Shown here one piece after another: positions 6,537 through 8,716 of a DNA stretch of 8,716 nt. The translations under genes were made by a program, and so were the position numbers. This DNA is from JAGAJR01 sp048463395 (GTDB lineage: Bacteria > Pseudomonadota > Alphaproteobacteria > RF32 > CAG-239). The notes below the pieces were generated by a model that had not been told where the DNA came from, ran no database searches, and worked only from the letters and a program-made list of their open reading frames with translations. How positions within the stretch are numbered: the stretch's first letter is position 1; every line of letters begins with the position of its first letter. The stretch lies in NCBI GenBank assembly GCA_048463395.1, contig DBFWPL010000027.1, positions 1 to 8,716 of the forward strand, read 5' to 3'.

Positions 6537-8195
6537 CTATCCCCTGAAATAAAAGCAATATATGATAATTCCCCATCCGAGGATAATAAAAGCAATGTTG
6601 TTCCATATTGAACTGCGATTGATTTTCTGCACCGTCCGAATCAAAAAATTCATAATATTCGTCAAAGTGTTAATGATTGTTTTTTCAATAATCAGAAAAT
6701 CAATCGTTAACCACAGCACCCGTCCCAAAATTTTTATCGGAGCAATCAGAATTATATTATACATTCCCTCAAAGAAATCTATTTCCTGTATCAGTTCATT
6801 GTCATATGCTGCTTTCAGACGGCGAAACGGTGCCAATATCAATAACAGAGCAAAAATTCCACAAACCCAGTATAAGTTGTCATTCAGAAAACCTTCCCGA
6901 TAAATCCATCCCGCAGATAACACTAAAACCGGCAGCCAATAGACTATTCCGGCATTTTTTAATCTCGCCAAAACGCCTTCGTCTGCATTGCTCTTCCCCA
7001 AATAAATCTGGTGCAGGATATAACTCAGGCTCACTGTCAAAGCGGCAACATATCCCCATACCCAAAGAGAATTTTCCGGAGAAACATGCTTCATCATCAT
7101 TTGAAAAACAGCCAGTATAACCGTTAAGGTTACCCCAAACGTCCATTTCAGTTTTTTTATAAATCCGCCCATTTTGGAAACATAATTTTCATTGGAGGAA
7201 GAAATGACGACCAGCATCAGGCAGGAAACCAACAAAAAACCACCCAACAACATTTCGGAAAGAAAAGAAACCGGAATTAGTCCGACAGACAATAATCCGT
7301 AGATTGTTCCGTACAGTACCATATTCAGATACAGAGCTTTCGCTTTAATGTTATCTATCAGCAGTGTTCCGCACACTCCCCAAAATACAGACGCTCCGGC
7401 AATAATTTGAATTAAAGGAACGGAATAACCGGAAATGGCCAATAACGGATATGTTTTATAAAGAACTATCATTCCCACAATAGGAGTTGACACAAAAGAA
7501 AACATATTTAATCGGTTGAAACTGATGCTTTGAAGATTCAAAAACTGATTTTGAAACATAAACATTCCTGATTTTACCATGACGCAGGCAATCAAAAGAA
7601 TCGCAACAAAATCCCGATGTGCCCCGAGTTTATGGAAATCCGCCAGTCGGCTGATTTCCATACTGCCCAGATATCCCCACAAAACGGCAAAAATCATAAA
7701 CAGTCCTAAATCCGCAATCGTATTGTAAAAAATGTATTTTTTCTTTGCTTCCATGTCATCCGTAACATAAAATCCCAAAACATCTATTGCACAGGCTCCA
7801 ATCAGAAGCTGAATAAAGTTTCGACTGCAGATTAAAAGTATCAGGCAGGCAAGATTTAGGGCAATAAGGCCGCTAATTCTACCTTTGCGGGGTTCCAGCG
7901 GATAAAAAATATTGTTCAAAATCAATACCGCCGAAATGATAAAAAAAGGAAAAATAAAAGCATAATTTTCTGCTGCAGAAAAAAGGTTGATATCCGCTTT
8001 ATTATAACGAGAGGTTATCCAGCGGTAAGTAAAAGTATCCTTTATTCCCTCCTGCCATGCCTCGAACAAATTCATCCCCAGAAAAACCACACTGCCAAAT
8101 AAAACAAATGTCAGAAAACGTTCTAATTTGTCCTTGGCAATAATTTCCGTTCCTAAACCGGCAATAATCAGATAAAGAAAAATATCAGCTATCAT
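6537..8195 (-). CDS. nuoL: Complex I antiporter-like subunit L, highly divergent
   Basis: Probable distal membrane-arm subunit of complex I. The 552 residues are shorter than usual NuoL (about 610-650). Family traces: NFIQLLIG at 126-133 (family NLVQLFFG), KYIFYNTIADLG at 153-164 with D162, VKSG with TM7 lysine K208, and KMGG at 341-344. The C-terminal region from about 470 (EIDFFEGMYN, GRVLW, then a long amphipathic stretch and a final helix) fits the NuoL lateral helix, which other antiporter families lack. The HTWLPDAMEGPTPVSALIH and GFFSKD signatures are gone, and the TM5 glutamate is C135. Generic searches may therefore call it only hypothetical. The ATG at 8195 has AAGGA nine bases upstream. 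It heads the nuoLMN-birA-rnj run; nuoK is not upstream. Identity as NuoL is inferred from order, the lateral helix and collinear blocks. Confidence 0.75.
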   Translation of the reverse strand: MIADIFLYLIIAGLGTEIIAKDKLERFLTFVLFGSVVFLGMNLFEAWQEGIKDTFTYRWITSRYNKADINLFSAAENYAFIFPFFIISAVLILNNIFYPLEPRKGRISGLIALNLACLILLICSRNFIQLLIGACAIDVLGFYVTDDMEAKKKYIFYNTIADLGLFMIFAVLWGYLGSMEISRLADFHKLGAHRDFVAILLIACVMVKSGMFMFQNQFLNLQSISFNRLNMFSFVSTPIVGMIVLYKTYPLLAISGYSVPLIQIIAGASVFWGVCGTLLIDNIKAKALYLNMVLYGTIYGLLSVGLIPVSFLSEMLLGGFLLVSCLMLVVISSSNENYVSKMGGFIKKLKWTFGVTLTVILAVFQMMMKHVSPENSLWVWGYVAALTVSLSYILHQIYLGKSNADEGVLARLKNAGIVYWLPVLVLSAGWIYREGFLNDNLYWVCGIFALLLILAPFRRLKAAYDNELIQEIDFFEGMYNIILIAPIKILGRVLWLTIDFLIIEKTIINTLTNIMNFLIRTVQKINRSSIWNNIAFIILGWGIIIYCFYFRG

Positions 8196-8235
8196 ATATT
8201 TTTGTCCTTAAGCTCTTATTTCAGCCCAATATAAC

Positions 8236-8264
8236 AAAAAATAAGGGCTTTTAAAGCCCTTATT
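8236..8264 (-). terminator. Intrinsic terminator downstream of the small acidic protein gene
   Basis: AATAAGGGCTT (8240-8250) pairs with AAGCCCTTATT (8254-8264) around a three-base loop, an 11-bp stem. On the minus strand it is followed by TTTTTTG. It begins about 33 bases after the stop at 8298 and ends about 40 bases before the nuoL start, so nuoL transcription should start in this short gap or depend on read-through. Confidence 0.85.
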
Positions 8265-8297
8265 GTCGTAAAAGGTATTCAGATTGTGTATAAGTAA

Positions 8298-8615
8298 CTA
8301 TTGTGCCAAAGCCTGAAGACTCTTAACAATGCGAACAGGAACAGTATATTCACGAGCAACTTCGTCATCCTCAATCTCAACCATTAAAATTTCATCAACA
8401 GATTTTAACGGCTTACGGGCATTTACATTGATAGCATCCAGCATAACGGCACTCTCCCGACTTCTGTACAAAAGAGCCTGCTCCCCGCCGTCATACACCA
8501 AACGCGGATTTTCAGGGCCTCCTTCACGATATTTGATGATAATGAGAATCTCTCCCTCCGCATTTTGTAAAATATCGTATTTGCCTTCCTGCTCCGAATT
8601 AATATCCTTAACCAT
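8298..8615 (-). CDS. Small acidic protein of unknown function
   Basis: I do not recognise the family. The 105 residues are soluble and acidic, with no cysteine, no signal peptide and no membrane segment. The first half has alternating hydrophobic residues typical of beta strands (EILIIIKY, then PRLVYDGGEQALLYRS), followed by a likely helix (AVMLDAINV), and then ILMVEIEDDEVAREYTVPVRIV near the end, so a small alpha/beta fold is plausible. The ATG at 8615 has GAGG eight bases upstream (8625-8628). The gene stands alone, with its own terminator before nuoL and about 100 AT-rich bases upstream, so it is probably a monocistronic unit. A role linked to complex I is not indicated by the terminator arrangement. 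Existence as a gene is well supported by the ribosome binding site, terminator and composition. Confidence 0.75.
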   Translation of the reverse strand: MVKDINSEQEGKYDILQNAEGEILIIIKYREGGPENPRLVYDGGEQALLYRSRESAVMLDAINVNARKPLKSVDEILMVEIEDDEVAREYTVPVRIVKSLQALAQ

Positions 8616-8716
8616 TTTATAAACCTCTGCTTCATTCGCTTATTATTGAAATTTAAGAGGATGCTAACATATAATTATTAACAAATAAACTACATTTTCA
8701 CTTTTTTTAACTTTTT

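Noticed and set aside
3670..8195. Mrp-type Na+/H+ antiporter or hydrogenase membrane module instead of complex I
   Set aside because: The order L-M-N followed by birA and rnj and the NuoL-type lateral helix fit complex I better; no small Mrp subunits or hydrogenase genes are present. It remains a minor alternative.
6537..8195. Pseudogene status for the nuoL-like gene
   Set aside because: No frameshift or internal stop occurs over 552 codons, helices are intact, and start and ribosome binding site are good, so degeneration by simple loss is not supported.
8228..8256. Promoter for nuoL with TATATT at 8228-8233 on the minus strand
   Set aside because: The -10 is acceptable but the -35 (TTTAAA or CTTTAA) is poor and lies inside the terminator stem, so it cannot be called without transcript data.
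8616..8716. Promoter or regulatory element upstream of the small acidic gene
   Set aside because: The region is AT-rich with A-tracts on the minus strand and candidates such as TTATAT, but no -35/-10 pair with proper spacing stands out.

Overview
The window looks like part of a low-to-moderate GC alphaproteobacterial genome, possibly one of the uncultured, host-associated lineages. The main reason is the minus-strand order nuoL-nuoM-nuoN-birA-rnj. The order nuoN-birA-rnj downstream of the complex I membrane-arm genes is a well-known alphaproteobacterial arrangement. The RNase J with a complete active site and the short biotin ligase without a DNA-binding domain fit this. The species-level assignment is inference.

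Layout. Positions 1-1170 (+) hold the 3' part of a very cysteine-rich, probably exported protein built from repeated cysteine modules around a central domain; its start lies outside the window. A strong hairpin at 1192-1222 separates it from the convergent minus-strand block and can stop transcription from both sides. From 2934 down to 1261 (-) is RNase J, from 3661 down to 2927 (-) biotin-protein ligase, and from 8195 down to 3670 (-) three large membrane proteins of the NuoL/NuoM/NuoN family. These five genes are separated by a few bases or overlap, with Shine-Dalgarno sequences lying in the ends of the preceding genes, so they read as one operon. Upstream of nuoL a minus-strand terminator (8236-8264) closes off a small acidic protein of unknown function (8298-8615). 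The last 100 bases are AT-rich intergenic DNA.

How the genes fit together. NuoL, M and N would be the three antiporter-like subunits of the proton-pumping membrane arm of respiratory complex I. BirA biotinylates carboxylase carrier domains and RNase J matures and degrades RNA; both are likely co-transcribed passengers by conserved position rather than functional partners.

The most interesting point is that all three antiporter-like subunits lack several of the charged residues that normally form the proton path. The fold, the length of conserved blocks and the NuoL C-terminal lateral-helix region are still recognisable. In addition, nuoL is cut off from nuoK and the rest of the nuo genes, which are not upstream here. 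Together this suggests a remodelled, perhaps weakly pumping or differently coupled complex I, or a set of subunits that has drifted after loss of its original role. The reading frames are intact, so simple pseudogenisation is not supported.
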